From positions 13,159,638 to 13,223,637 of the forward strand of contig OZ059900.1 in assembly GCA_964057225.1 (NCBI GenBank): DNA of 64,000 nucleotides, given 5' to 3'. Made by a program: the position numbers and the translations under genes. Positions within the stretch are counted from its first letter, which is position 1; every line of letters starts with the position of its first letter. The notes below the pieces were generated by a model, which did no database searches, was not told the DNA's origin, and saw only the letters and a list, made by a program, of their open reading frames with translations. Below are positions 1 through 10,470 of the stretch, in pieces. The DNA comes from Auanema rhodensis. Lineage: Eukaryota > Nematoda > Chromadorea > Rhabditida > Rhabditidae.

Positions 1-224
1 AGACAGACAGTTTTCAATATTGCACACTCATGGTGTGCTTTCCAAAATGTATTTCCAACTCAGTAGTTCTCTGGTTAGATTGAGATACTACCTCTAACTT
101 GGGTAATTAAACCAAATCTATTCAGGAAACTTATGAACTGTTCTAGCCTATCGCCGTATATGTGATCAGTGTACAAAGCTATACGAAGCTATACAAAGTT
201 TTATCCTGTCAAACTATAATGTAA
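1..224 (-). repeat. Inverted satellite segment at left edge
   Basis: This stretch is the reverse complement of the monomer used everywhere else. It opens with AGACAGACAG, the complement of the CTGTCTGTCT monomer end, and runs back to TATAATGTAA, the complement of TTACATTATA. It has three 10 bp units, the middle one carrying a CG variant (read forward, GCTTCGTATAG). It ends in the ACAGG/AAAAC state typical of A and C' monomers. It differs from the adjacent forward arm in unit number (three against four), in the CG variant, at the TCTCAATC/TCTCTATC site and in a private ACTACTG variant (read forward). It is therefore not an exact fold-back of its neighbour. The inverted array presumably continues left of the window, which cannot be seen. 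Confidence 0.95.
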
Positions 225-306
225 TATAACACTATAGATGCCAAAGCAAAACAAATTTGAATATGAACATGACGCGTCTTTAACATTATAGTTTGACAGG
301 ATAAAA

Positions 307-344
307 CTTTGTATAGCTTTGTATAGCTTTGTATAGCTTTGTAC
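307..344 (+). repeat. Internal 10 bp repeat, four-unit form
   Basis: Three CTTTGTATAG units in a row end in a partial CTTTGTAC, giving the four-unit form that makes a 301 bp monomer. Other four-unit monomers lie at tag intervals 1966-2267, 3722-4324 (two), 5488-5789, 6371-6973 (two) and 13084-13385. None is found to the right of 13.4 kb. The unit contains AAGCTTT-like palindromic sequence, a plausible substrate for slippage. Confidence 0.95.
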
Positions 345-571
345 ACTGATCACATATACGGCGATAGGCTAGAACAGTTCATAAGTTTCCTGAATAGATT
401 TGGTTTAATTACCCAAGTTAGAGGTAGTATCTCTATCTAACCAGAGAACTTCTGAGTTGGAAATACATTTTGGAAAGCACACCATGAGTGTGCAATATTG
501 AAAACTGTCTGTCTTAGTATGATTATATGACACTATAGATGATTAAGCAATATGAATTTGATCATGAACAT

Positions 572-579
572 GACGCGTC
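572..579. other. Conserved 8 bp palindrome GACGCGTC
   Basis: This perfect palindrome with two CpGs is repeated once per monomer. It is kept in nearly all copies despite the AT-rich context. Exceptions are GAGGCGTC in the B3 monomers (near 1736, 3492, 5258, 6141, 10235, 11981, 16356), GACGCGTA near 19822 and GACGCTTC near 63150. It contains an MluI site, which would cut the array into monomer-sized ladders. Confidence 0.85.
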
Positions 580-607
580 TTTTACATTATAGTTTGACAG
601 GATAAAA

Positions 608-635
608 CTTTGTATAGCTTTGTATAGCTTTGTAC
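608..635 (+). repeat. Internal 10 bp repeat, three-unit form
   Basis: Two CTTTGTATAG units followed by CTTTGTAC form the commonest state, found in 148 of 220 complete monomers and giving 291 bp. Occasional unit variants are GCTTCG (for example 47701, 49430, 53451), GCATAG (in 281 bp forms), GTTTTG (after TTTCACCGG) and single cases such as GTATTGC near 13778 and TTTTATAGC near 15531. Confidence 0.95.
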
Positions 636-767
636 ACTGATCACATATACGGCGATAGGCTAGAACAGTTCATAAGTTTCCTGAATAGATTTGGTTTAAT
701 TACCCAAGTTAGAGGTAGTATCTCAATCTAACCAGAGAACTTCTGAGTTGGAAATACATTTTGGAAA

Positions 768-784
768 GCACACCATGAGTGTGC
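768..784 (+). other. Conserved short dyad (6 bp stem, 5 nt loop)
   Basis: GCACACCATGAGTGTGC pairs GCACAC with GTGTGC around CATGA or, in many monomers, CACGA. The dyad is present in essentially every monomer, and most variation falls in the loop. Exceptions are a stem change near 3407 (GACTGTGC) and a loop change near 30950 (CACCA). Short dyads of this kind are common in centromeric satellites that lack a CENP-B box, but a role here is only inferred. Confidence 0.75.
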
Positions 785-1971
785 AATATTGAAAACTGTC
801 TGTCTTAGTATGATTATATGACACTATAGATGATTAAGCAATATGAATTTGATCATGAACATGACGCGTCTTTTACATTATAGTTTGACAGGATAAAACT
901 TTGTATAGCTTTGTATAGCTTTGTACACTGATCACATATACGGCGATAGGCTAGAACAGTTCATAAGTTTCCTGAATAGATTTGGTTTAATTACCCAAGT
1001 TAGAGGTAGTATCTCAATCTAACCAGAGAACTTCTGAGTTGGAAATACATTTTGGAAAGCACACCACGAGTGTGCAATATTGAAAACTGTCTGTCTTAGT
1101 ATGATTATATAACACTACAGATGCTAAAGCAAAATGAATTTGAATATGAACATGACGCGTCTTTTACATTATAGTTTGACCGGATAAAGCTTTGTATAGC
1201 TTTGTATAGCTTTGTACACTGATCACATATACGGCGATAGGCTAGAACAGTTTATAAGTTTCCTGAATAGATTTGGTTTAATTACCCAAGTTAGAGGTAG
1301 TATCTAAATCTAACCAGAGGACTTCTGAGTTGGAAATACATTTTGGAAAGCACACCACGAGTGTGCAATATTGAAAACTGTCTGTCTTACTATGATTATA
1401 TAACACTACAGATGCTAAAGCAAAATGAATTTGAATATGAACATGACGCGTCTTTTACATTATAGTTTGACCGGATAAAGCTTTGTATAGCTTTGTATAG
1501 CTTTGTACACTGATCACATATACGGCAATAGGCTAGAACAGTTCATAAGTTTCCTGAATAGATTTGGTTTAATTACCCAAGTTAGAGGTAGTATCTCAAT
1601 CTAACCAGAGAACTTCTGAGTTGGAAATACATTTTGGAAAGCACACCACGAGTGTGCAATATTGAAAACTGTCTGTCTTACTATGATTATATAACACTAC
1701 AGATGCTAAAGCAAAATGAATTTGAATATGAACATGAGGCGTCTTTTACATTATAGTTTGACCGGATAAAGCTTTGTATAGCTTTGTATAGCTTTGTACA
1801 CTGATCACATATACGGCGATAGGCTAAAACAGTTCATAAGTTTCCTGAATAGATTTGGTTTAATTACCCAAGTTAGAGGTAGTATCTCAATCTAACCAGA
1901 GAACTTCTGAGTTGGAAATACATTTTGGAAAGCACACCACGAGTGTGCAATATTGAAAACTGTCTGTCTTA

Positions 1972-3727
1972 GTATGATTATATAACACTATAGATGCCAA
2001 AGCAAAACAAATTTGAATATGAACATGACGCGTCTTTAACATTATAGTTTGACAGGATAAAACTTTGTATAGCTTTGTATAGCTTTGTATAGCTTTGTAC
2101 ACTGATCACATATACGGCGATAGGCTAGAACAGTTCATAAGTTTCCTGAATAGATTTGGTTTAATTACCCAAGTTAGAGGTAGTATCTCTATCTAACCAG
2201 AGAACTTCTGAGTTGGAAATACATTTTGGAAAGCACACCATGAGTGTGCAATATTGAAAACTGTCTGTCTTAGTATGATTATATGACACTATAGATGATT
2301 AAGCAATATGAATTTGATCATGAACATGACGCGTCTTTTACATTATAGTTTGACAGGATAAAACTTTGTATAGCTTTGTATAGCTTTGTACACTGATCAC
2401 ATATACGGCGATAGGCTAAAACAGTTCATAAGTTTCCTGAATAGATTTGGTTTAATTACCCAAGTTAGAGGTAGTATCTCTATCTAACCAGAGAACTTCT
2501 GAGTTGGAAATACATTTTGGAAAGCACACCATGAGTGTGCAATATTGAAAACTGTCTGTTTTAGTATGATTATATGACACTATAGATGATTAAGCAATAT
2601 GAATTTGATCATGAACATGACGCGTCTTTTACATTATAGTTTGACAGGATAAAACTTTGTATAGCTTTGTATAGCTTTGTACACTGATCACATATACGGC
2701 GATAGGCTAGAACAGTTCATAAGTTTCCTGAATAGATTTGGTTTAATTACCCAAGTTAGAGGTAGTATCTCAATCTAACCAGAGAACTTCTGAGTTGGAA
2801 ATACATTTTGGAAAGCACACCACGAGTGTGCAATATTGAAAACTGTCTGTCTTAGTATGATTATATAACACTACAGATGCTAAAGCAAAATGAATTTGAA
2901 TATGAACATGACGCGTCTTTTACATTATAGTTTGACCGGATAAAGCTTTGTATAGCTTTGTATAGCTTTGTACACTGATCACATATACGGCGATAGGCTA
3001 GAACAGTTTATAAGTTTCCTGAATAGATTTGGTTTAATTACCCAAGTTAGAGGTAGTATCTCAATCTAACCAGAGGACTTCTGAGTTGGAAATACATTTT
3101 GGAAAGCACACCACGAGTGTGCAATATTGAAAACTGTCTGTCTTACTATGATTATATAACACTACAGATGCTAAAGCAAAATGAATTTGAATATGAACAT
3201 GACGCGTCTTTTACATTATAGTTTGACCGGATAAAGCTTTGTATAGCTTTGTATAGCTTTGTACACTGATCACATATACGGCAATAGGCTAGAACAGTTC
3301 ATAAGTTTCCTGAATAGATTTGGTTTAATTACCCAAGTTAGAGGTAGTATCTCAATCTAACCAGAGAACTTCTGAGTTGGAAATACATTTTGGAAAGCAC
3401 ACCACGACTGTGCAATATTGAAAACTGTCTGTCTTAGTATGAGTATATGACACTATAGATGCCAAAGCAAAATGAATTTGAATATGAACATGAGGCGTCT
3501 TTTACATTATAGTTTGACCGGATAAAGCTTTGTATAGCTTTGTATAGCTTTGTACACTGATCACATATACGGCGATATTCTAGAACAGTTTATAAGTTTC
3601 CTGAATAGATTTGGTTTATTTACCCAAGTTAGAGGTAGTATCTCAATCTAACCAGAGAACTTCTGAGTTGGAAATACATTTTGGAAAGCACACCACGAGT
3701 GTGCAATATTGAAAACTGTCTGTCTTA
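1972..3727 (+). repeat. Six-monomer higher-order repeat, copy 2 (1,756 bp)
   Basis: Order C' (301 bp, four units), A, A, B1, B2, B3, matching copy 1 at a 1,756 bp spacing of the B2 and B3 markers (CGGCAATAGG 1525 to 3281; GAGGCG 1736 to 3492). The last monomer is a hybrid: it has GAGTATATGAC and GATGCC in its head and GATATTCTAG and TTTATTTACC downstream, which are D-family marks seen again at 12.9-13.9 kb. Confidence 0.9.
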
Positions 3728-5493
3728 GTATGATTATATAACACTATAGATGCTAAAGCAAAACAAATTTGAATATGAACATGACGCGTCTTTAACATTA
3801 TAGTTTGACAGGATAAAACTTTGTATAGCTTTGTATAGCTTTGTATAGCTTTGTACACTGATCACATATACGGCAATAGGCTAGAACAGTTCATAAGTTT
3901 CCTGAATAGATTTGGTTTAATTACCCAAGTTAGAGGTAGTATCTCAATCTAACCAGAGAACTTCTGAGTTGGAAATACATTTTGGAAAGCACACCACGAG
4001 TGTGCAATATTGAAAACTGTCTGTCTTAGTATGATTATATAACACTATAGATGCCAAAGCAAAACAAATTTGAATATGAACATGACGCGTCTTTAACATT
4101 ATAGTTTGACAGGATAAAACTTTGTATAGCTTTGTATAGCTTTGTATAGCTTTGTACACTGATCACATATACGGCGATAGGCTAGAACAGTTCATAAGTT
4201 TCCTGAATAGATTTGGTTTAATTACCCAAGTTAGAGGTAGTATCTCTATCTAACCAGAGAACTTCTGAGTTGGAAATACATTTTGGAAAGCACACCATGA
4301 GTGTGCAATATTGAAAACTGTCTGTCTTAGTATGATTATATGACACTATAGATGATTAAGCAATATGAATTTGATCATGAACATGACGCGTCTTTTACAT
4401 TATAGTTTGACAGGATAAAACTTTGTATAGCTTTGTATAGCTTTGTACACTGATCACATATACGGCGATAGGCTAGAACAGTTCATAAGTTTCCTGAATA
4501 GATTTGGTTTAATTACCCAAGTTAGAGGTAGTATCTCAATCTAACCAGAGAACTTCTGAGTTGGAAATACATTTTGGAAAGCACACCACGAGTGTGCAAT
4601 ATTGAAAACTGTCTGTCTTAGTATGATTATATAACACTACAGATGCTAAAGCAAAATGAATTTGAATATGAACATGACGCGTCTTTTACATTATAGTTTG
4701 ACCGGATAAAGCTTTGTATAGCTTTGTATAGCTTTGTACACTGATCACATATACGGCGATAGGCTAGAACAGTTTATAAGTTTCCTGAATAGATTTGGTT
4801 TAATTACCCAAGTTAGAGGTAGTATCTCAATCTAACCAGAGGACTTCTGAGTTGGAAATACATTTTGGAAAGCACACCACGAGTGTGCAATATTGAAAAC
4901 TGTCTGTCTTACTATGATTATATAACACTACAGATGCTAAAGCAAAATGAATTTGAATATAAACATGACGCGTCTTTTACATTATAGTTTGACCGGATAA
5001 AGCTTTGTATAGCTTTGTATAGCTTTGTACACTGATCACATATACGGCAATAGGCTAGAACAGTTCATAAGTTTCCTGAATAGATTTGGTTTAATTACCC
5101 AAGTTAGAGGTAGTATCTCAATCTAACCAGAGAACTTCTGAGTTGGAAATACATTTTGGAAAGCACACCACGAGTGTGCAATATTGAAAACTGTCTGTCT
5201 TACTATGATTATATAACACTACAGATGCTAAAGCAAAATGAATTTGAATATGAACATGAGGCGTCTTTTACATTATAGTTTGACCGGATAAAGCTTTGTA
5301 TAGCTTTGTATAGCTTTGTACACTGATCACATATACGGCGATAGGCTAGAACAGTTTATAAGTTTCCTGAATAGATTTGGTTTAATTACCCAAGTTAGAG
5401 GTAGTATCTCAATCTAACCAGAGAACTTCTGAGTTGGAAATACATTTTGGAAAGCACACCACGAGTGTGCAATATTGAAAACTGTCTGTCTTA
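3728..5493 (+). repeat. Higher-order repeat, copy 3 (C'-C'-A-B1-B2-B3, 1,766 bp)
   Basis: Two 301 bp C' monomers stand where the other copies have C' and A, so the unit stays six monomers long. The paired C' monomers and the start of the following A recur at 6377, an offset of 2,649 bp (matching roughly 3640-4530 with 6290-7180). B2 (CGGCAATAGG, 5046) and B3 (GAGGCG, 5258) are in place. Confidence 0.88.
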
Positions 5494-6376
5494 GTATGAT
5501 TATATAACACTATAGATGCCAAAGCAAAACAAATTTGAATATGAACATGACGCGTCTTTAACATTATAGTTTGACAGGATAAAACTTTGTATAGCTTTGT
5601 ATAGCTTTGTATAGCTTTGTACACTGATCACATATACGGCGATAGGCTAGAACAGTTCATAAGTTTCCTGAATAGATTTGGTTTAATTACCCAAGTTAGA
5701 GGTAGTATCTCAATCTAACCAGAGGACTTCTGAGTTGGAAATACATTTTGGAAAGCACACCACGAGTGTGCAATATTGAAAACTGTCTGTCTTACTATGA
5801 TTATATAACACTACAGATGCTAAAGCAAAATGAATTTGAATATGAACATGACGCGTCTTTTACATTATAGTTTGACCGGATAAAGCTTTGTATAGCTTTG
5901 TATAGCTTTGTACACTGATCACATATACGGCAATAGGCTAGAACAGTTCATAAGTTTCCTGAATAGATTTGGTTTAATTACCCAAGTTAGAGGTAGTATC
6001 TCAATCTAACCAGAGAACTTCTGAGTTGGAAATACATTTTGGAAAGCACACCACGAGTGTGCAATATTGAAAACTGTCTGTCTTACTATGATTATATAAC
6101 ACTACAGATGCTAAAGCAAAATGAATTTGAATATGAACATGAGGCGTCTTTTACATTATAGTTTGACCGGATAAAGCTTTGTATAGCTTTGTATAGCTTT
6201 GTACACTGATCACATATACGGCGATAGGCTAGAACAGTTTATAAGTTTCCTGAATAGATTTGGTTTAATTACCCAAGTTAGAGGTAGTATCTCAATCTAA
6301 CCAGAGAACTTCTGAGTTGGAAATACATTTTGGAAAGCACACCACGAGTGTGCAATATTGAAAACTGTCTGTCTTA
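5494..6376 (+). repeat. Truncated higher-order repeat, copy 4 (C'/B1 hybrid-B2-B3, 883 bp)
   Basis: Only three monomers. The first has a C' head with four 10 bp units and TTCATAAG (about 5655), but it ends with the CCAGAGGAC tail (about 5721) that marks B1. It therefore looks like a junction between a C' front and a B1 back with the intervening monomers removed. B2 (5930) and B3 (6141) follow normally. This is the expected deletion product of unequal exchange in register. Confidence 0.87.
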
Positions 6377-9300
6377 GTATGATTATATAACACTATAGAT
6401 GCTAAAGCAAAACAAATTTGAATATGAACATGACGCGTCTTTAACATTATAGTTTGACAGGATAAAACTTTGTATAGCTTTGTATAGCTTTGTATAGCTT
6501 TGTACACTGATCACATATACGGCAATAGGCTAGAACAGTTCATAAGTTTCCTGAATAGATTTGGTTTAATTACCCAAGTTAGAGGTAGTATCTCAATCTA
6601 ACCAGAGAACTTCTGAGTTGGAAATACATTTTGGAAAGCACACCACGAGTGTGCAATATTGAAAACTGTCTGTCTTAGTATGATTATATAACACTATAGA
6701 TGCCAAAGCAAAACAAATTTGAATATGAACATGACGCGTCTTTAACATTATAGTTTGACAGGATAAAACTTTGTATAGCTTTGTATAGCTTTGTATAGCT
6801 TTGTACACTGATCACATATACGGCGATAGGCTAGAACAGTTCATAAGTTTCCTGAATAGATTTGGTTTAATTACCCAAGTTAGAGGTAGTATCTCTATCT
6901 AACCAGAGAACTTCTGAGTTGGAAATACATTTTGGAAAGCACACCATGAGTGTGCAATATTGAAAACTGTCTGTCTTAGTATGATTATATGACACTATAG
7001 ATGATTAAGCAATATGAATTTGATCATGAACATGACGCGTCTTTTACATTATAGTTTGACAGGATAAAACTTTGTATAGCTTTGTATAGCTTTGTACACT
7101 GATCACATATACGGCGATAGGCTAGAACAGTTCATAAGTTTCCTGAATAGATTTGGTTTAATTACCCAAGTTAGAGGTAGTATCTCTATCTAACCAGAGA
7201 ACTTCTGAGTTGGAAATACATTTTGGAAAGCACACCATGAGTGTGCAATATTGAAAACTGTCTGTCTTAGTATGATTATATGACACTATAGATGATTAAG
7301 CAATATGAATTTGATCATGAACATGACGCGTCTTTTACATTATAGTTTGACAGGATAAAACTTTGTATAGCTTTGTATAGCTTTGTACACTGATCACATA
7401 TACGGCGATAGGCTAGAACAGTTCATAAGTTTCCTGAATAGATTTGGTTTAATTACCCAAGTTAGAGGTAGTATCTCTATCTAACCAGAGAACTTCTGAG
7501 TTGGAAATACATTTTGGAAAGCACACCATGAGTGTGCAATATTGAAAACTGTCTGTCTTAGTATGATTATATGACACTATAGATGATTAAGCAATATGAA
7601 TTTGATCATGAACATGACGCGTCTTTTACATTATAGTTTGACAGGATAAAACTTTGTATAGCTTTGTATAGCTTTGTACACTGATCACATATACGGCGAT
7701 AGGCTAGAACAGTTCATAAGTTTCCTGAATAGATTTGGTTTAATTACCCAAGTTAGAGGTAGTATCTCTATCTAACCAGAGAACTTCTGAGTTGGAAATA
7801 CATTTTGGAAAGCACACCATGAGTGTGCAATATTGAAAACTGTCTGTCTTAGTATGATTATATGACACTATAGATGATTAAGCAATATGAATTTGATCAT
7901 GAACATGACGCGTCTTTTACATTATAGTTTGACAGGATAAAACTTTGTATAGCTTTGTATAGCTTTGTACACTGATCACATATACGGCGATAGGCTAGAA
8001 CAGTTCATAAGTTTCCTGAATAGATTTGGTTTAATTACCCAAGTTAGAGGTAGTATCTCTATCTAACCAGAGAACTTCTGAGTTGGAAATACATTTTGGA
8101 AAGCACACCATGAGTGTGCAATATTGAAAACTGTCTGTCTTAGTATGATTATATGACACTATAGATGATTAAGCAATATGAAATTGATCATGAACATGAC
8201 GCGTCTTTTACATTATAGTTTGACAGGATAAAACTTTGTATAGCTTTGTATAGCTTTGTACACTGATCACATATACGGCGATAGGCTAGAACAGTTCATA
8301 AGTTTCCTGAATAGATTTGGTTTAATTACCCAAGTTAGAGGTAGTATCTCTATCTAACCAGAGAACTTCTGAGTTGGAAATACATTTTGGAAAGCACACC
8401 ATGAGTGTGCAATATTGAAAACTGTCTGTCTTAGTATGATTATATGACACTATAGATGATTAAGCAATATGAATTTGATCATGAACATGACGCGTCTTTT
8501 ACATTATAGTTTGACAGGATAAAACTTTGTATAGCTTTGTATAGCTTTGTACACTGATCACATATACGGCGATAGGCTAGAACAGTTCATAAGTTTCCTG
8601 AATAGATTTGGTTTAATTACCCAAGTTAGAGGTAGTATCTCTATCTAACCAGAGAACTTCTGAGTTGGAAATACATTTTGGAAAGCACACCATGAGTGTG
8701 CAATATTGAAAACTGTCTGTCTTAGTATGATTATATGACACTATAGATGATTAAGCAATATGAATTTGATCATGAACATGACGCGTCTTTTACATTATAG
8801 TTTGACAGGATAAAACTTTGTATAGCTTTGTATAGCTTTGTACACTGATCACATATACGGCGATAGGCTAGAACAGTTCATAAGTTTCCTGAATAGATTT
8901 GGTTTAATTACCCAAGTTAGAGGTAGTATCTCTATCTAACCAGAGAACTTCTGAGTTGGAAATACATTTTGGAAAGCACACCATGAGTGTGCAATATTGA
9001 AAACTGTCTGTCTTAGTATGATTATATGACACTATAGATGATTAAGCAATATGAATTTGATCATGAACATGACGCGTCTTTTACATTATAGTTTGACAGG
9101 ATAAAACTTTGTATAGCTTTGTATAGCTTTGTACACTGATCACATATACGGCGATAGGCTAGAACAGTTCATAAGTTTCCTGAATAGATTTGGTTTAATT
9201 ACCCAAGTTAGAGGTAGTATCTCAATCTAACCAGAGAACTTCTGAGTTGGAAATACATTTTGGAAAGCACACCATGAGTGTGCAATATTGAAAACTGTCT

Positions 9301-10470
9301 GTCTTAGTATGATTATATGACACTATAGATGATTAAGCAATATGAATTTGATCATGAACATGACGCGTCTTTTACATTATAGTTTGACAGGATAAAACTT
9401 TGTATAGCTTTGTATAGCTTTGTACACTGATCACATATACGGCGATAGGCTAGAACAGTTCATAAGTTTCCTGAATAGATTTGGTTTAATTACCCAAGTT
9501 AGAGGTAGTATCTCAATCTAACCAGAGAACTTCTGAGTTGGAAATACATTTTGGAAAGCACACCACGAGTGTGCAATATTGAAAACTGTCTGTCTTAGTA
9601 TGATTATATAACACTACAGATGCTAAAGCAAAATGAATTTGAATATGAACATGACGCGTCTTTTACATTATAGTTTGACCGGATAAAGCTTTGTATAGCT
9701 TTGTATAGCTTTGTACACTGATCACATATACGGCGATAGGCTAGAACAGTTTATAAGTTTCCTGAATAGATTTGGTTTAATTACCCAAGTTAGAGGTAGT
9801 ATCTCAATCTAACCAGAGGACTTCTGAGTTGGAAATACATTTTGGAAAGCACACCACGAGTGTGCAATATTGAAAACTGTCTGTCTTACTATGATTATAT
9901 AACACTACAGATGCTAAAGCAAAATGAATTTGAATATGAACATGACGCGTCTTTTACATTATAGTTTGACCGGATAAAGCTTTGTATAGCTTTGTATAGC
10001 TTTGTACACTGATCACATATACGGCAATAGGCTAGAACAGTTCATAAGTTTCCTGAATAGATTTGGTTTAATTACCCAAGTTAGAGGTAGTATCTCAATC
10101 TAACCAGAGAACTTCTGAGTTGGAAATACATTTTGGAAAGCACACCACGAGTGTGCAATATTGAAAACTGTCTGTCTTACTATGATTATATAACACTACA
10201 GATGCTAAAGCAAAATGAATTTGAATATGAACATGAGGCGTCTTTTACATTATAGTTTGACCGGATAAAGCTTTGTATAGCTTTGTATAGCTTTGTACAC
10301 TGATCACATATACGGCGATAGGCTAGAACAGTTTATAAGTTTCCTGAATAGATTTGGTTTAATTACCCAAGTTAGAGGTAGTATCTCAATCTAACCAGAG
10401 AACTTCTGAGTTGGAAATACATTTTGGAAAGCACACCACGAGTGTGCAATATTGAAAACTGTCTGTCTTA
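6377..10470 (+). repeat. Expanded higher-order repeat, copy 5 (C'-C'-A x9-B1-B2-B3)
   Basis: Fourteen monomers, 4,094 bp. Two 301 bp C' monomers are followed by nine A monomers (6979-9597) and then B1 (9598), B2 (9889) and B3 (10180). The flanks match the ordinary six-monomer unit, so the extra length is an amplification of A within the unit. Confidence 0.9.
6979..9597 (+). repeat. Homogeneous run of nine type A monomers
   Basis: Nine consecutive 291 bp monomers, nearly identical to one another. Most carry the TATCTCTATC variant; the last two switch to TATCTCAATC. The only other change I noticed is GAAATTGATC near 8180. Such a low-divergence run suggests the most recent local amplification in the left third of the array. 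Confidence 0.92.

Larger units (their letters stand above)
1..514. repeat. Long imperfect inverted repeat across the polarity switch
   Basis: Left arm 1-224 and right arm 284-514 are reverse complements apart from a few substitutions and one extra 10 bp unit in the right arm. The spacer, 225-283, is the head of a C'-type forward monomer. The breakpoint lies at 224/225, where the inverted ...AATGTAA meets the forward TATAACACTATAG with at most about 2 bp of shared sequence. The arms could pair into a stem of more than 200 bp. It may be a true array inversion, or an assembly or library fold-back, although the differences between arms argue against a simple copy of the adjacent monomer. Confidence 0.92.
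517..807 (+). repeat. Representative type A monomer (291 bp)
   Basis: A complete type A monomer, useful as a reference for the array. In order it holds: the variable head (517-571) with GATTAAGCAATATG and TGATCATGA; an 8 bp palindrome GACGCGTC (572-579); CATTATAGTTTGACAGG; three 10 bp CTTTGTATAG-type units (608-635); CACTGATCACATATACGGCG; the long conserved part from GGCTAGAACAG; a 6 bp-stem dyad (768-784); and the closing CTGTCTGTCTTA. Types B and C differ mainly in the head and just upstream of the 10 bp units (CCGGATAAAGC instead of ACAGGATAAAAC). The start was set at the base after GTCTTA, an arbitrary phase. Confidence 0.9.
225..1971 (+). repeat. Six-monomer higher-order repeat, copy 1 (C'-A-A-B1-B2-B3)
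   Basis: The first forward unit after the polarity switch. It starts inside a C' monomer (head lacking the first few bases), then A (517), A (808), B1 (1099), B2 (1390) and B3 (1681). B1 is marked by TTTATAAG and CCAGAGGAC, B2 by CTTACTATG and CGGCAATAGG, and B3 by CATGAGGCGTC. The same ordered set repeats in the next unit. Confidence 0.9.

Noticed and set aside
225-283. Promoter or TATA elements in the TATATAACAC/TATATGACAC head
   Set aside because: The motif is a byproduct of AT-rich monomer sequence, repeated once per monomer with no associated gene, so no regulatory role can be supported.
307-344. Telomere-like or simple microsatellite repeat
   Set aside because: The CTTTGTATAG unit occurs only two to four times per monomer at a fixed site and does not resemble known telomeric repeats; it is an internal subrepeat of the satellite.
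1-514. Terminal inverted repeats of a DNA transposon or foldback element
   Set aside because: Both arms are ordinary satellite monomer sequence, no transposase or target-site duplication is visible, and the array continues directly from the right arm.
1887-2102. Reverse-strand open frames of 70-71 codons (also 3643-3858, 3944-4159, 5409-5624, 6292-6507, 6593-6808, 10386-10598, 13005-13220, 13888-14100, 14761-14973, 17089-17301, 17962-18174)
   Set aside because: They are the antisense of the satellite monomer, repeated with it. They begin at GTG rather than ATG, and their first residues change with the number of 10 bp units. They stay open only where TTTAACATT replaces TTTTACATT, which removes a TAA stop. 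No domain, signal peptide or codon-level constraint is visible. They are chance frames, not genes.
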